Assembly: GCA_024637225.1 (NCBI GenBank)
Contig: JAGXFP010000034.1
Location: 62,001-126,000 of the forward strand
Reading direction: 5' to 3'
Length of the DNA stretch: 64,000 bases
Source: Desulfobacterales bacterium
GTDB lineage: Bacteria; Desulfobacterota; Desulfobulbia; Desulfobulbales; JAGXFP01
Every line of letters begins with the position of its first letter. The first letter of the stretch is position 1. Below the pieces are notes generated by a model. The model was not told the DNA's origin. It did not search any database and saw only the letters and a list, made by a program, of their open reading frames with translations. Positions 26,001 through 34,901 of this stretch are shown one piece after another. The position numbers were made by a program, and so were the translations under genes.

Positions 26001-27143
26001 TTATCGGCCGCTCGGTTCGATCGGTTTGGCGAAAAGGGGCAGATAGAGGGCCGCCATCTTGTAGAGAAATATTCCGAAGGCGATGATTCCAAGGGTGAGC
26101 AGAAATTCCATCAGCGAGGGGAAATAGCCGGCGCCCTGGGCCGTGCTGTAGCCCTGCATTGCGAACAGGCAGACATTCAGGCGGTTAAGCAACACCCCGG
26201 TAATCACCAGGATGTTAACCCCTAGTATGGCCCGTGGTTCGGTACGGAAACGTCGATTGGTTAGGAGCAGCAGCGGCAGGATGATCCCGAGCGCTATTTC
26301 GAGAAGATACATATTGCCCGGCAGGGAACCGTTAAAGGCCGAACCGACTCCGGAACGGATCAGAAAGAAGATCTTTGCTACCAGAAGAATGGCCAGGGTG
26401 ATCAACATCCCCCGCGCCAGACCGCGATAAATTTCGATATCGACCCGATGGCCGAAAAAGCGCTCGCTCAGCATCGCCTCGGTGCCGACCATGGCCAGAC
26501 CCATGGCAATGGCCGAGATCAGAAACATATAGGGCAGGAACTCGGAAAACCAGAGGGGCGACATCCTGGCCGGGGCGATCAGAAAGACCGCGCCCAACGA
26601 AGACTGATGGAGGGTGGAGAGCATCACCCCGAAGGCCACCACGCCGACCATGATCTTGCTCAAGGCCGTCAGGGCTCGGGTCTTATTGAATCGCTCGAAG
26701 AGCATCGGCGAGGATTCGATGGCCAGGGTGGTGGTATAGAGGACGACATGGATGGCCACCACCCACATGATCGAATGGATCTGCCACATGGCGATCGGAT
26801 GCCAGAGACGGAAGGGATGACCGATATCGAGGAACAGCGCGATAACCGCCATCAGGTAGCCGAGGAAGGCGGTAAGGATCGCCGGCCGGCCGATCGGCCG
26901 GTATTTCCGCCAGTTGAACAGATAGATGGCGGCGGCGATGATGAAGCCGCCGGCCGCCATGGCCACCCCGCCGAGGACGTCGAAGGCCAGCCACAAGCCC
27001 CAGGGATAGGTGTCGTTCAGATTGGTCGCCGCCCCCAGACCGTAGAAGAGCCGGTAAAGCGCCACTCCGCCGCCGACCAGGATGGCGAAGAGCAGCAGGA
27101 TCGTATTGGGAGTCCAGAATCTGTTTTCCTGAGCGGAGTTCAT
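26001..27143 (-). CDS. hybB: Hydrogenase integral membrane subunit HybB (NrfD/PsrC family)
   Basis: Inner-membrane subunit that passes electrons from the HybA ferredoxin to the menaquinone pool. It is 380 aa with about ten hydrophobic helices and no c-type heme motif. NrfD-family features include an N-terminal helix followed by NLNDTYPWGLWLAFDVLGGVA. The ATG overlaps the protease stop (ATGA). The gene lies after the large subunit and protease, whereas E. coli has hybB before hybC. Confidence 0.93.
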   Translation of the reverse strand: MNSAQENRFWTPNTILLLFAILVGGGVALYRLFYGLGAATNLNDTYPWGLWLAFDVLGGVAMAAGGFIIAAAIYLFNWRKYRPIGRPAILTAFLGYLMAVIALFLDIGHPFRLWHPIAMWQIHSIMWVVAIHVVLYTTTLAIESSPMLFERFNKTRALTALSKIMVGVVAFGVMLSTLHQSSLGAVFLIAPARMSPLWFSEFLPYMFLISAIAMGLAMVGTEAMLSERFFGHRVDIEIYRGLARGMLITLAILLVAKIFFLIRSGVGSAFNGSLPGNMYLLEIALGIILPLLLLTNRRFRTEPRAILGVNILVITGVLLNRLNVCLFAMQGYSTAQGAGYFPSLMEFLLTLGIIAFGIFLYKMAALYLPLFAKPIEPSGR

Positions 27144-27685
27144 GGCACCGCCTCCTTTCCATTTTGTCTAGTAGACCAGAAGCCCAGCCGGAACGCTTCA
27201 TCCGCCGGGATCGCTTCCGGTTGCAAACCGCAGCTCTTCAATTCCTCATAAACCGCCTGCAGCACCTTCTCCATGCCGGTCTCAACCTCTTGAGACAAAC
27301 CCAGGCCGGTGGAGATATCGCCGGGTTCGACCCCGAACAACACTATCCGGGCGGGCAGTGAATCGGTCAGGGTCAGGGTGGCCAGGAGATCCGAAATCCC
27401 CAGTTGATGAGGCGAGATCCTGGTGTGAAAATGGGCCGGGACCTCGTCGCCATCCAGCCTGTAGGCCGTGCCGGGCGGACCGCCGTTGCGCATGGCATCG
27501 ATCAGCAGCAGGAGGTCGCGTCTTCCGATGGCGTCCCGCAGTTCGAGGCCGCAGGTGCCGCCATCGACCAATTCCACTTCCGGCGGAAAAGTATAGCGGC
27601 ATTCGAGCTCCTCTATCGCCCGTACTCCGATTCCTTCGTCCCGCAGGAGAATATTGCCTATGCCTAGGATCAGGACATTCATCAT
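27140..27685 (-). CDS. hybD: Hydrogenase maturation endopeptidase (HybD/HyaD family)
   Basis: Nickel-dependent protease that removes the C-terminal tail of the large subunit after Ni insertion. The family signature GIGNILLRDEGIGVRAIEEL is at the N-terminus. The metal-ligand acidic residue is in DEGIG and a second is in LLLIDAM; the third ligand His is probably in the HTRISPHQL segment. At 181 aa it is slightly longer than E. coli HybD. Two adjacent Met codons start the ORF, 5 nt after hybC. Confidence 0.92.
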   Translation of the reverse strand: MMNVLILGIGNILLRDEGIGVRAIEELECRYTFPPEVELVDGGTCGLELRDAIGRRDLLLLIDAMRNGGPPGTAYRLDGDEVPAHFHTRISPHQLGISDLLATLTLTDSLPARIVLFGVEPGDISTGLGLSQEVETGMEKVLQAVYEELKSCGLQPEAIPADEAFRLGFWSTRQNGKEAVP

Positions 27686-27690
27686 TACAC

Positions 27691-29391
27691 CTAGAGGACC
27701 TTAACCCGGACGATCTCCTCATTCTCCTTGTCGACCATGTGGATAGCGCAGGCCAGACAAGGGTCGAAGGAGTGCACCGTGCGCAGCACCTCCAGGGGTT
27801 TCTCCGGATCGGCGACCGGATTGCCGACCAGGGAGGCCTCGTATGGGCCGGGGGCGTCGTCGCCGTTTCGCGGCCCGGCATTCCAGGTGGAGGGCACCAC
27901 GCACTGGTAATTCTTGATCTTGCCGTCCTCGATCACCACCCAATGGGAGAGAACCCCCCGGGGCGCCTCGTGGTAGCCGAACCCGCGCTGTTCGCCCTTC
28001 GGAAACTCCGGCTTGTTGTAGATGGAGGTATCGCCGGAATCGATATTATTAACCAGCGCCTGCCATTGATTTAGCATGGTATCGTTCAGCACCGCGCAAC
28101 GCACCACCCGGGCGGCGATCCGGCCGATGGTCGAATGGAGGGCCGGGATGCCCACCTCGGTCTTGGCGATCGAGCTTACCGTCTTCAAGGTCTGGTCGAC
28201 ATACTTTTTGGTCGGCCCGTGGCCGGCAACGTACATGGCCAGGACATTGGCCAGAGGGCCGACCTGGGCCGGTTGATCCTGGAAAGTAGGGGATTTGACC
28301 CAGGAGTACTTGCCGTCATCCTGGAAGTCCGTATAATTCGGCACCGTTTCCTCTTCATAGGGATGCCGGGTCCAGTCGCCGTCATACCAGGAATGCTTGA
28401 TCGATTCGCGGACGTTCTTCTCGAAAAACTCGTCCTGATAGCTCTTGATCGGGGTGAACTTACCGATATCGCCGTTGGGAATATAGCCGCCGGGCAACTC
28501 GAATTCGGTCCCCTTCGAATCCATCGGCATGTCTGGCACCGACAGGTAGTTGGTGACACCTGCGCCGTAGCCGGTCCAGTCGGCATAAAAGGCCCCCACC
28601 GCCGCCACGTCGCTCAGCATGGCGGTCTTGACGAATTCGTCGACCTCCTCGATCAGGGTCTTGATGTGGTAGAGTTTTTCCATGTTCAGGGTAACGCTGG
28701 AATCCAGATTGATCGGATTGGCCACCCCGCCTACCGCCAGATTCTGGATGTGGGGGGTCTTGCTGCCGAGAATCGCCACCATCTGATTGATCTTGCGCTG
28801 ATAATAGAGGGCCTGGAGATAATGGGTAACCGCCAGCATATTGACTTCCGGGGAGAGTTTCATGGCCGAATGGCCCCAGTAGCCGCTGCCGAAAGGTCCG
28901 AGCTGGCCGCTGGCGACGAAGCTCTTCAGCCGCTCCTGGGCATCCTTGATATCTTGATGGCTGTTACCCTTCCAGGAGGAAAGACTCTGGCCCAGTTTGG
29001 CGGTTTCCCTGGGGTCCGCCTTCAGGGCCGAGACGATATCGACCCAGTCGAGGGCGCAGAGATGATAGAAGTGGACCATGTGATCGTGCACCCCGTGTCC
29101 GCCAATGATCAGGTTCCTGATAAACTGGGCGTTTACCGGCACTTCCATGCCGAGGGCGTTCTCCACCGCCCTGACCGAGGCAATGGCATGGACGGTCGTG
29201 CAGACTCCGCAGATCCGCTGGGTAAAGAGCCAGGCCTCTCGTGGATCGCGGCCCTGGAGAATGACTTCGATGCCCCGCCACATCTGGCCCGAAGACCAGG
29301 CCTTGGTGACCTTACCCCCATCGACTTCACAGTCGATCCGCAGATGTCCCTCAATCCTGGTAACCGGATCAACGACGATTCTCTTGGCCAT
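27691..29391 (-). CDS. hybC: [NiFe]-hydrogenase large subunit, HybC type
   Basis: Catalytic subunit with the NiFe(CN)2CO site, exported with HybO. At 566 aa it has the N-terminal motif RICGVCTTVHA and C-terminal DPCLACAIH, providing the four nickel cysteines. After that His, a tail of about 15 residues (MVDKENEEIV...) is the predicted substrate of HybD. There is no own signal peptide, as expected for co-translocation with the Tat-bearing small subunit. The sequence fits membrane-bound uptake (group 1) enzymes. Confidence 0.97.
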   Translation of the reverse strand: MAKRIVVDPVTRIEGHLRIDCEVDGGKVTKAWSSGQMWRGIEVILQGRDPREAWLFTQRICGVCTTVHAIASVRAVENALGMEVPVNAQFIRNLIIGGHGVHDHMVHFYHLCALDWVDIVSALKADPRETAKLGQSLSSWKGNSHQDIKDAQERLKSFVASGQLGPFGSGYWGHSAMKLSPEVNMLAVTHYLQALYYQRKINQMVAILGSKTPHIQNLAVGGVANPINLDSSVTLNMEKLYHIKTLIEEVDEFVKTAMLSDVAAVGAFYADWTGYGAGVTNYLSVPDMPMDSKGTEFELPGGYIPNGDIGKFTPIKSYQDEFFEKNVRESIKHSWYDGDWTRHPYEEETVPNYTDFQDDGKYSWVKSPTFQDQPAQVGPLANVLAMYVAGHGPTKKYVDQTLKTVSSIAKTEVGIPALHSTIGRIAARVVRCAVLNDTMLNQWQALVNNIDSGDTSIYNKPEFPKGEQRGFGYHEAPRGVLSHWVVIEDGKIKNYQCVVPSTWNAGPRNGDDAPGPYEASLVGNPVADPEKPLEVLRTVHSFDPCLACAIHMVDKENEEIVRVKVL

Positions 29392-29452
29392 GGATTATCT
29401 CCTTGCAAACGGTTTAATGGTTAACCCATTTTATTTTGTCACAAGCCCCGAT

Positions 29453-30451
29453 CTACTTTTCCTTATCCTCGCCGTCCCGGTTCCGGGTGGCGTAATAACT
29501 GGCCGCTCCAGCCAGCAGCAGGCCGACGATCAGGGCCGGGACTTTTTGGATATAATCCCAAGTCAACTCCGGGTATTCCTGATCGCTGATCTGTGGATTG
29601 AAACCGAGCATATCGAAAGGCACCCCGGCCAGGAGGAGATACTGGGTGCCACCGGCTTCGGTCATCCCGTAGATCCGATCGATATAGCGGCTGGCCTGTT
29701 TGGCCAGTTTCCGCTCGGAACCGACGGTCTGGACCGGGAAATCGTAGTATTTGCCGTAGGTGAGGGAGAGCCGCCGTTTCGCCTCCTCGCGCAATTCCTT
29801 CACCGGCCCGAAGATCGAGGCCCCGCTCGGACAAAATTCGCAACAGGCCGAATAGCCCCCCTCGGGGAAGCGGTGGTGGCAAAGCTGGCATTTGACGATC
29901 AGCGGATCGTTACTGCCCCATTCGAATTTGGGAATCCCGAAGGGACAGGCGATCTGGCAATAGCGGCAGCCGATGCACCTGTCGCGGTAATAGATGACCG
30001 CGCCGCTGGCGGGTTCCTTATACAGCGCCTCCACCGGACAGACCGAGGCGCAGGCCGGATCGATGCAGTGCATGCAGTGGTTTTTGACGAACGAAAAGCC
30101 GTTCTCCACTTCATTACGGTTCAGGCCGGTACCTTCCTTGTAGGCCTTGATGATGCTGAGGGCGGTGTCGGACAGTTCGGTGACCTCGTCCCAGATCGGA
30201 AAATCGCCTTTGTAGTTGTAAGGAATATCCCGGCCCGGCTTGTAGAGGGCGCCGCCCTTCTCCAGGGTATTGACCCGCTTGCAGTTCACCATGCAGGATT
30301 TACAGCCGATACAAAGGGTGGCGTCATAGAGAATGCCGACCGCGTCCGGGGACAGCTCCTTGGCCTCCGCCTCGGCCACCGTGGCCCCGGAAGCCAGCAG
30401 CAAAGCCCCTCCGGAAGAGGCTTTGAGAAAATCTCTCCTGTTGATGGCCAT
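29453..30451 (-). CDS. hybA: Hydrogenase ferredoxin subunit HybA
   Basis: Periplasmic iron-sulfur protein bridging HybO/HybC to membrane HybB. It begins with a Tat signal (NRRDFLK then a hydrophobic stretch to about residue 30). Four [4Fe-4S] motifs follow: CIGCKSCMVNC, CMHCIDPACASVC, CIGCRYCQIAC and CQLCHHRFPEGGYSACCEFC. A C-terminal helix (VPALIVGLLLAGAASYY) anchors it. It is 12 nt downstream of hybO. Confidence 0.95.
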   Translation of the reverse strand: MAINRRDFLKASSGGALLLASGATVAEAEAKELSPDAVGILYDATLCIGCKSCMVNCKRVNTLEKGGALYKPGRDIPYNYKGDFPIWDEVTELSDTALSIIKAYKEGTGLNRNEVENGFSFVKNHCMHCIDPACASVCPVEALYKEPASGAVIYYRDRCIGCRYCQIACPFGIPKFEWGSNDPLIVKCQLCHHRFPEGGYSACCEFCPSGASIFGPVKELREEAKRRLSLTYGKYYDFPVQTVGSERKLAKQASRYIDRIYGMTEAGGTQYLLLAGVPFDMLGFNPQISDQEYPELTWDYIQKVPALIVGLLLAGAASYYATRNRDGEDKEK

Positions 30452-30463
30452 GATCCTCTCCCG

Positions 30464-31564
30464 CTAGTCTTGTTTCTTCTTGGCGCCCATCGCCACCGCC
30501 GCCACTCCGGCCCCGATCGCCGCCCCGGCCACGCCGGCCGCCAGGGTGGAGGCGCCCTCCCCCTCTTCCTCCTGCGCTTTGGTGAAGAATATCGGCGGGG
30601 TCACATAAGTGGGTTTGGCGAAGGAATGAAGCGGAGCGAAGAACCCGACCCCATCCTCGGAGCAGCCGAAGCAGGGGAATCCGGTGCCGACCGGCCAGGC
30701 CTCCGGGCCGAGATCGTTGTAGCAGACGGTGGGGCAGTTGTTGAAGGTTTCCGGCCCCTTGCAGCCCATCATGTAGAGGCAATAACCCAAGCGGTGCCCC
30801 TCGTCGCCGAACTCCTTGACGAAGCGGCCCGCGTCGAAATGGGGGCGCCGCGGGCAATTTTCGTGAATCAGTCGGCCGTAACCGAAAACCGGCCGATTTT
30901 TCTCATCTAAAGCCGGCAGTTTCTTGAAGGTCAGAAAGTGCAGAATGGTGGAAAGCAGATTGTAGTGGACCGGGGGGCAGCCGGGATGATTGACCACGGT
31001 AATGCCGGTGCCGGCCAGGATCTCATGGACCGGCTTGGCCCCGGTCGGGTTGGGATTGGCCGAGGGGATGCCGCCCCAGGAGGCGCAGGAGCCGATACAT
31101 AAAACCGCGGCTGCCTTGGGGGCGGTTTCCTTGAGGATATCGAGGGCGGTGCGGCCGGCGATCTTGCAGTAGACCCCGCCGTCCTTGGTGGGAATCGAGC
31201 CGTCCACCACCAGGATGAATTTCCCCTCGTTTTCTTTAATGGACTTGGCCCGGTACTCCTCGGCCTGATGACCGGCCCCGGCCGCCAGGGTCTCATGATA
31301 ATCAAGGGAGATCAGATTGAGGATCAGGCTGTCAAGACTGGGATGACTGGTGCGGAGCAGGGTTTCGGTGCAACCCGTGCATTCCTGGGCGGAGAGCCAG
31401 ATCACCACCGGCCGTTTGGGGGAAGTGACGGCTTCGGCGATCCTGGTCCCCATCGAAACGGGCAAGCCCATAAAGGCCGCCATCGCCGAGCAGTACTTCA
31501 TGAAATCGCGGCGGGATACGCCGTTCAACCTACCTCTTACCTCTTCAAAGCTCCGGTCGTCCAT
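30464..31564 (-). CDS. hybO: [NiFe]-hydrogenase small subunit, HybO type
   Basis: Electron-transfer subunit carrying the Fe-S relay. A Tat signal (VSRRDFMKYCSAMAAF) targets the heterodimer to the periplasm. The proximal-cluster motif is ECTGCTETLLR, with glycine where O2-tolerant enzymes have an extra cysteine, so a standard, oxygen-sensitive enzyme is predicted. Further cluster ligands appear in GSCASWGG, HPGCPP, YMMGCKGPETFNNCP and FPCFGCSEDG. A C-terminal hydrophobic helix (STLAAGVAGAAIGAGVAAV) anchors it. It is first in the 11-gene locus, preceded by about 600 nt without a gene. Confidence 0.97.
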   Translation of the reverse strand: MDDRSFEEVRGRLNGVSRRDFMKYCSAMAAFMGLPVSMGTRIAEAVTSPKRPVVIWLSAQECTGCTETLLRTSHPSLDSLILNLISLDYHETLAAGAGHQAEEYRAKSIKENEGKFILVVDGSIPTKDGGVYCKIAGRTALDILKETAPKAAAVLCIGSCASWGGIPSANPNPTGAKPVHEILAGTGITVVNHPGCPPVHYNLLSTILHFLTFKKLPALDEKNRPVFGYGRLIHENCPRRPHFDAGRFVKEFGDEGHRLGYCLYMMGCKGPETFNNCPTVCYNDLGPEAWPVGTGFPCFGCSEDGVGFFAPLHSFAKPTYVTPPIFFTKAQEEEGEGASTLAAGVAGAAIGAGVAAVAMGAKKKQD

Positions 31565-31948
31565 GGAAGCCCTCTTCGGATTAGGTTATGGTCGGTCTCG
31601 CAATGAGGCCGGCTCAATTTGGAGCCGTCAGCAAACAACATGGCCATTTTCGAGCCTTCTTATACGGCTCCTTATGCCGTCTTGGCTGTACTAAATGGTC
31701 ATGTTATTCTTTGACAACGGCTTAGCGTTCCGGTATCCCATCTATGTCATTCTCAAGGGAGATGCATGATATAGCTTCAATCGACCTGTCCCCGAGAGAT
31801 TAAATCATGACAACATTTTTCAGCTGACGAAGTCAAGAAAAAAACGGATCATCATGCGATAAGAGTGCTGACGGCCCTGCCATATCGTGATAGGCGGCAA
31901 AAACGAATTCTGCCCTGAAAAATATTCACCAAACCGGCAGAGGGATTT
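31565..31948. other. Upstream region of the hydrogenase locus
   Basis: No gene. It holds a 13-nt inverted repeat with one mismatch (AACATGGCCATTT at 31637, AAATGGTCATGTT at 31693) that could be an operator or hairpin, and a plus-strand TTGACA at 31710 without a convincing -10. The promoter for hybO should lie here, but I cannot place it. Confidence 0.45.
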
Positions 31949-32074
31949 TTGATAAATTCGCAAAAAGTCGGAAAAAGCTGTCATTTCGAACGCATGTGAG
32001 AAATCTTGTTCGATATGCGCCCCGCAGGAAGTGCCCTTGGGGTGCAAGGAGTGGTGCATCCCAAGAGCACTTCC
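31949..32074. repeat. Composite repeat: GTCATTTCGA half element plus inverted repeat
   Basis: 31949-32011 is the reverse complement of the right half of the 3.9-kb element (TTGATAAATTCGCAAAAAGT, then GTCATTTCGAACGCATGTGA). Directly after it, GGAAGTGCCCTTGGGGTGCA and TGCATCCCAAGAGCACTTCC form 20-nt arms at 32027 and 32055. This looks like one element disrupted by or fused to another. Confidence 0.7.
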
Positions 32075-32170
32075 TTAGGAGCAAAATACGCCACGACGCA
32101 GTAGATCGGAGTTTTTGCGACGCCCTCAATTTTGTTGCCGGTATGGCGATTTAGGTTATCCTCTTGAACC

Positions 32171-33331
32171 ATGAGCGATTCCAAGGCAAATTCAACTTAC
32201 CGGCCGGACCGGGGACCGATCGATCGAATCGGAAGAGTCCTGATCGAACAAGAGGTCGAGAATCACCCGCTGACCAAGCGCATCATCGCCCGGCTCGGAG
32301 ACATCCCGACCGAGAGCGTCGCCGCCGACCGGGAACCGGATCGTGACCGGCTCGGCCTGGACCGGGACTTTACCGCCAGTTTGACCAGTGGCAAACGGAT
32401 CCTGCTCCTCGGCCGCAACCGGGGCCGTTTCCTGAAGGCGTGCCCCGCTACCCGGGAGTATCGCTGCTGCGACTACCAGGTCCTGAATATCGGGATGAAC
32501 TGCCCGATGGAGTGCGTCTACTGCATCCTCCAGGCCTATCTCAACAATCCCTGGCTCTCCTTTTTCGTCAATACCGAGGATCTGTTTGCCGAACTGGCGG
32601 AGGATTTCGCCGCCGAACCGGACCGGCCCCGGCGGATCGGCACCGGCGAGTTCACTGACAGCCTGGCCCTGGACAGCCTTACCGGTCTCAGCCGGGAGCT
32701 GATCGCATTCTTCCGGGACAAAGAACGGGCCGTCTTGGAGCTGAAGACCAAGACCGCCTGTATCGAAAACCTCCGGGATATCGACCATAACGGCCGGACC
32801 ATCGTCGCCTGGAGCCTGAACAGTCCGGCCATTATGGAAAAAGAAGAACTGAAGACCGCATCCCTCGACCAGCGCCTGGCCGCCGCGGCCGAATGCGCAG
32901 CCATGGGCTACCGGCTTGCCTTCCATTTCGACCCGATCATCCATCATCCCGACTGGCGGGAGGGCTACCGCGAGACGATCGGCAAGCTTTTCGAAATGGT
33001 GCCGGCGGATAAAATCGTCTGGATCAGCATGGGCGCCCTGCGCTTCCTGCCCGCCCTGAAGAATATCGCCACCAGCCGCTTTCCGAATTCGCGCTTCTTT
33101 TACGACGAATTCGTCCTCGGGCTCGACAACAAATTCCGTTATTTCCGGACCCTGCGGGTAGAAATGTACAAATTCATCTACGAAGAATTAAAGAGGCGGA
33201 CCGCCGCAGACACATGCATCTACCTGTGCATGGAAAGCGACGAGATCTGGCGGGAGGCTTTCGGTTTTCCCCCCGAAGAGTTCGGCGGAGTGCCGACCAT
33301 GCTCGACCGGGCGGCGGGTCTTACCAAGTGA
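32171..33331 (+). CDS. Radical SAM protein of the spore photoproduct lyase-like family
   Basis: 386-aa cytosolic [4Fe-4S]/SAM enzyme with motif CPMECVYC (CxxxCxxC) at about residue 115. The segment before it (GRFLKACPATREYRCCDYQV) and the PRRIGTGEFTDSLALD segment after it match the SPL-like family. True spore photolyase repairs UV spore photoproduct in spore formers; this organism shows no sporulation genes here, so the substrate is open. ATG start with little Shine-Dalgarno. It stands alone, opposite in strand to the hydrogenase locus. Confidence 0.8.
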   Translation: MSDSKANSTYRPDRGPIDRIGRVLIEQEVENHPLTKRIIARLGDIPTESVAADREPDRDRLGLDRDFTASLTSGKRILLLGRNRGRFLKACPATREYRCCDYQVLNIGMNCPMECVYCILQAYLNNPWLSFFVNTEDLFAELAEDFAAEPDRPRRIGTGEFTDSLALDSLTGLSRELIAFFRDKERAVLELKTKTACIENLRDIDHNGRTIVAWSLNSPAIMEKEELKTASLDQRLAAAAECAAMGYRLAFHFDPIIHHPDWREGYRETIGKLFEMVPADKIVWISMGALRFLPALKNIATSRFPNSRFFYDEFVLGLDNKFRYFRTLRVEMYKFIYEELKRRTAADTCIYLCMESDEIWREAFGFPPEEFGGVPTMLDRAAGLTK

Positions 33332-33400
33332 CCCTTTTTTTACTTTTTTTATAACTGTTCACCGGGGTGATCGCCCAAAGTATTCAAAACCGCCGGACTG

Positions 33401-33504
33401 TAACCGTTCAGCAGTGGTGCGGATTGGACAAGCGGACCGGCGCCGCGTACCTCGTGTACGTAAGCCGGGCCGGTCGTCCGAAGACGGTGTGTGCTGAACG
33501 GTAA
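33401..33504. repeat. Long imperfect palindrome, element A
   Basis: Outer arms CCGTTCAGCA (33404) and TGCTGAACGG (33492). The interior has GTGCGGATTGGACAAGCGGA on one side and GCCGGGCCGGTCGTCCG on the other, with a GTAC-rich apex. It shares its plan with the elements at 45.6 and 50.0 kb. A separate perfect hairpin, GAAGCCGG-A-CCGGCTTC, follows at 33513. Confidence 0.65.
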
Positions 33505-33539
33505 CTTTTTTTGAAGCCGGACCGGCTTCAAGACCATCA

Positions 33540-34082
33540 TCAGCCGCAGTCGCCGAGCCGGGCGGCATTATAGGCATCTCGCTGTTGTTCAGCAAAGAGT
33601 GCCTCCTCCACAGCCGATTCCACCTGATCGGCCAGATCATTTAACTGAGCTTCACTTGCAATCTCCGGAGCCTTTGCCGCGACTCGACTTATTTGGCTTG
33701 ATTTCACTTCCGCGATCAGCGGCCTCTCCGTGACCTCCAGGCGCTGCCAGCCGGCCAGGGTCTTCCGATAATCACCCAGGCGCAGGTAAGCCAGACCGAG
33801 ATAGAGATGGGAGAAGGTATCGTGCGGACGGCTGGCTATGACCTTTTCAAATTGCCCGGCCGCTTCCCGGTACCAGCCATTTTCAAAGAGGCTGTGAGCC
33901 AATTTTCGCCGGGCCAGGGCCGCCTCGGGATGCTCGTCCAGATACAATTCCAAAAGATCGGCGGCGGCCCGATAATCCCGGGCGAGATATTTTGAGTCGG
34001 CCCGCTGGATCACTCCGGCACTGCAGGCGGTTAACAGGATCACCGCGAACAGCAATGAGCCGAGAACCCTTTTCTTATTCAT
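33540..34082 (-). CDS. TPR-containing lipoprotein
   Basis: 180 aa. Residues 1-20 are a lipoprotein signal with lipobox LTAC. Two to three tetratricopeptide-like helices span about 30-120 (YRAAADLLELYLDEHPEAA, GWYREAAGQFEKVI, LYLGLAYLRLGDYRKTLAGW). Such proteins scaffold envelope complexes; the partner is unknown. The C-terminal 60 residues are helical and end in a Cys-Gly. It is flanked by element A on the 3' side. Confidence 0.75.
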   Translation of the reverse strand: MNKKRVLGSLLFAVILLTACSAGVIQRADSKYLARDYRAAADLLELYLDEHPEAALARRKLAHSLFENGWYREAAGQFEKVIASRPHDTFSHLYLGLAYLRLGDYRKTLAGWQRLEVTERPLIAEVKSSQISRVAAKAPEIASEAQLNDLADQVESAVEEALFAEQQRDAYNAARLGDCG

Positions 34083-34226
34083 TACATTCCTCCGAACATT
34101 GATAAGGATTACTTTTTTTAAAACTAATCATCTTCCGCGTTTTTTCATGTTTTTCAGCTCGGAAAGTTATTATGTTATTTCCATAGATGCTCGGATATAT
34201 CGTTATCCAGTTTTTCATGATCTTTA

Positions 34227-34281
34227 TGCCCACAGGGCATAAGTTTCATGCGAGCAGACAAGCTGCTCAACTCAGCTTTAA
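34227..34281 (-). repeat. Dispersed stop-codon-type repeat, copy 2
   Basis: Minus strand TAAAGCTGAGTTGAGCAGC, then TTGTCTGCTCGCATGAAACT. It ends about 28 nt before the DUF1566 start. Not attached to a stop codon in this copy. Confidence 0.75.
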
Positions 34282-34308
34282 CCCAGATAACCCGGCGAGG
34301 AGTGCACT

Positions 34309-34818
34309 ATGGACAAGAAATTTTCTTTGGGAATTTTTTCGGCTTTTTCTTTATTATTTTGGCTCATTTTGTTCACACCGGCCTTTGCCGGGGATTATGT
34401 GAAAAATAAAGATGGTACCGTGAAGGATAATGGCATCGGTCTGATTTGGCAGCAGAGTGACGATAACGTGCAAAGGACCTGGGAGGATGCCCGGGATTAT
34501 TGCCGCAACCTGTCCTTTGCCGGTCATGACGATTGGCGCTTGCCCAACCACTACGAACTTGGCACGATTCGCGTCGAGGGAGATAAATATCCCGCTATTG
34601 ACCAAGATTATTTTCCTGGAACCAAGGCCGCAAGATATTGGAGCGGTACCGACTTACCTTATTCTGACCAAAAGTCCTTCTATGTAGATTTCGGTAAAGA
34701 ATCATTTGCTGAAGACCGTAAGGGAAAACCAGAAACCAAATTAGAAGCAATGCAATGGGACAATAAATATTATTCTCGTTGCGTTAGAGGAAAGCGCAAG
34801 AAAGTAGAAAAAAAATGA
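34309..34818 (+). CDS. Secreted DUF1566 (Lcl C-terminal domain) protein
   Basis: 169 aa with a signal peptide (about residues 1-27, ending AFA). A single DUF1566 domain follows: GLIWQQSDDNVQRTWEDA, CRNLSFAGHDDWRLPNHYEL, YWSGTDLPYSD, and the CVRG ending. DUF1566 proteins are secreted or surface proteins of uncertain function, related to formylglycine-generating/lectin-like folds. The extreme C-terminus is Lys-rich. GAGGAGTG precedes the ATG. A double-domain relative lies at 61.3 kb. Confidence 0.8.
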   Translation: MDKKFSLGIFSAFSLLFWLILFTPAFAGDYVKNKDGTVKDNGIGLIWQQSDDNVQRTWEDARDYCRNLSFAGHDDWRLPNHYELGTIRVEGDKYPAIDQDYFPGTKAARYWSGTDLPYSDQKSFYVDFGKESFAEDRKGKPETKLEAMQWDNKYYSRCVRGKRKKVEKK

Positions 34819-34901
34819 TCTTTGCGGAGTAATCGATCAGGGCGGAGGGTGCCACTCACCTCCACTCCTCCCTGACCTGCTCTTTTCAGCAACTCCTGCC
34901 C

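Noticed and set aside
28135-30910. Large plus-strand ORFs (429 aa and 601 aa) across the hydrogenase genes
   Set aside because: They are antisense to hybC, hybA and hybO, which have full motifs. High GC gives long open antisense frames; low-complexity composition and no domains.
31640-31665. Sigma-54 promoter for hybO (minus strand TGGCCATGTTGTTTGCT)
   Set aside because: The GG-to-GC spacing is 11 rather than the required 10 and the -24 box is poor.
33513-33529. GAAGCCGG-A-CCGGCTTC hairpin as terminator of the TPR lipoprotein gene
   Set aside because: The T-run lies on the wrong side for either transcript direction, so it does not read as an intrinsic terminator.
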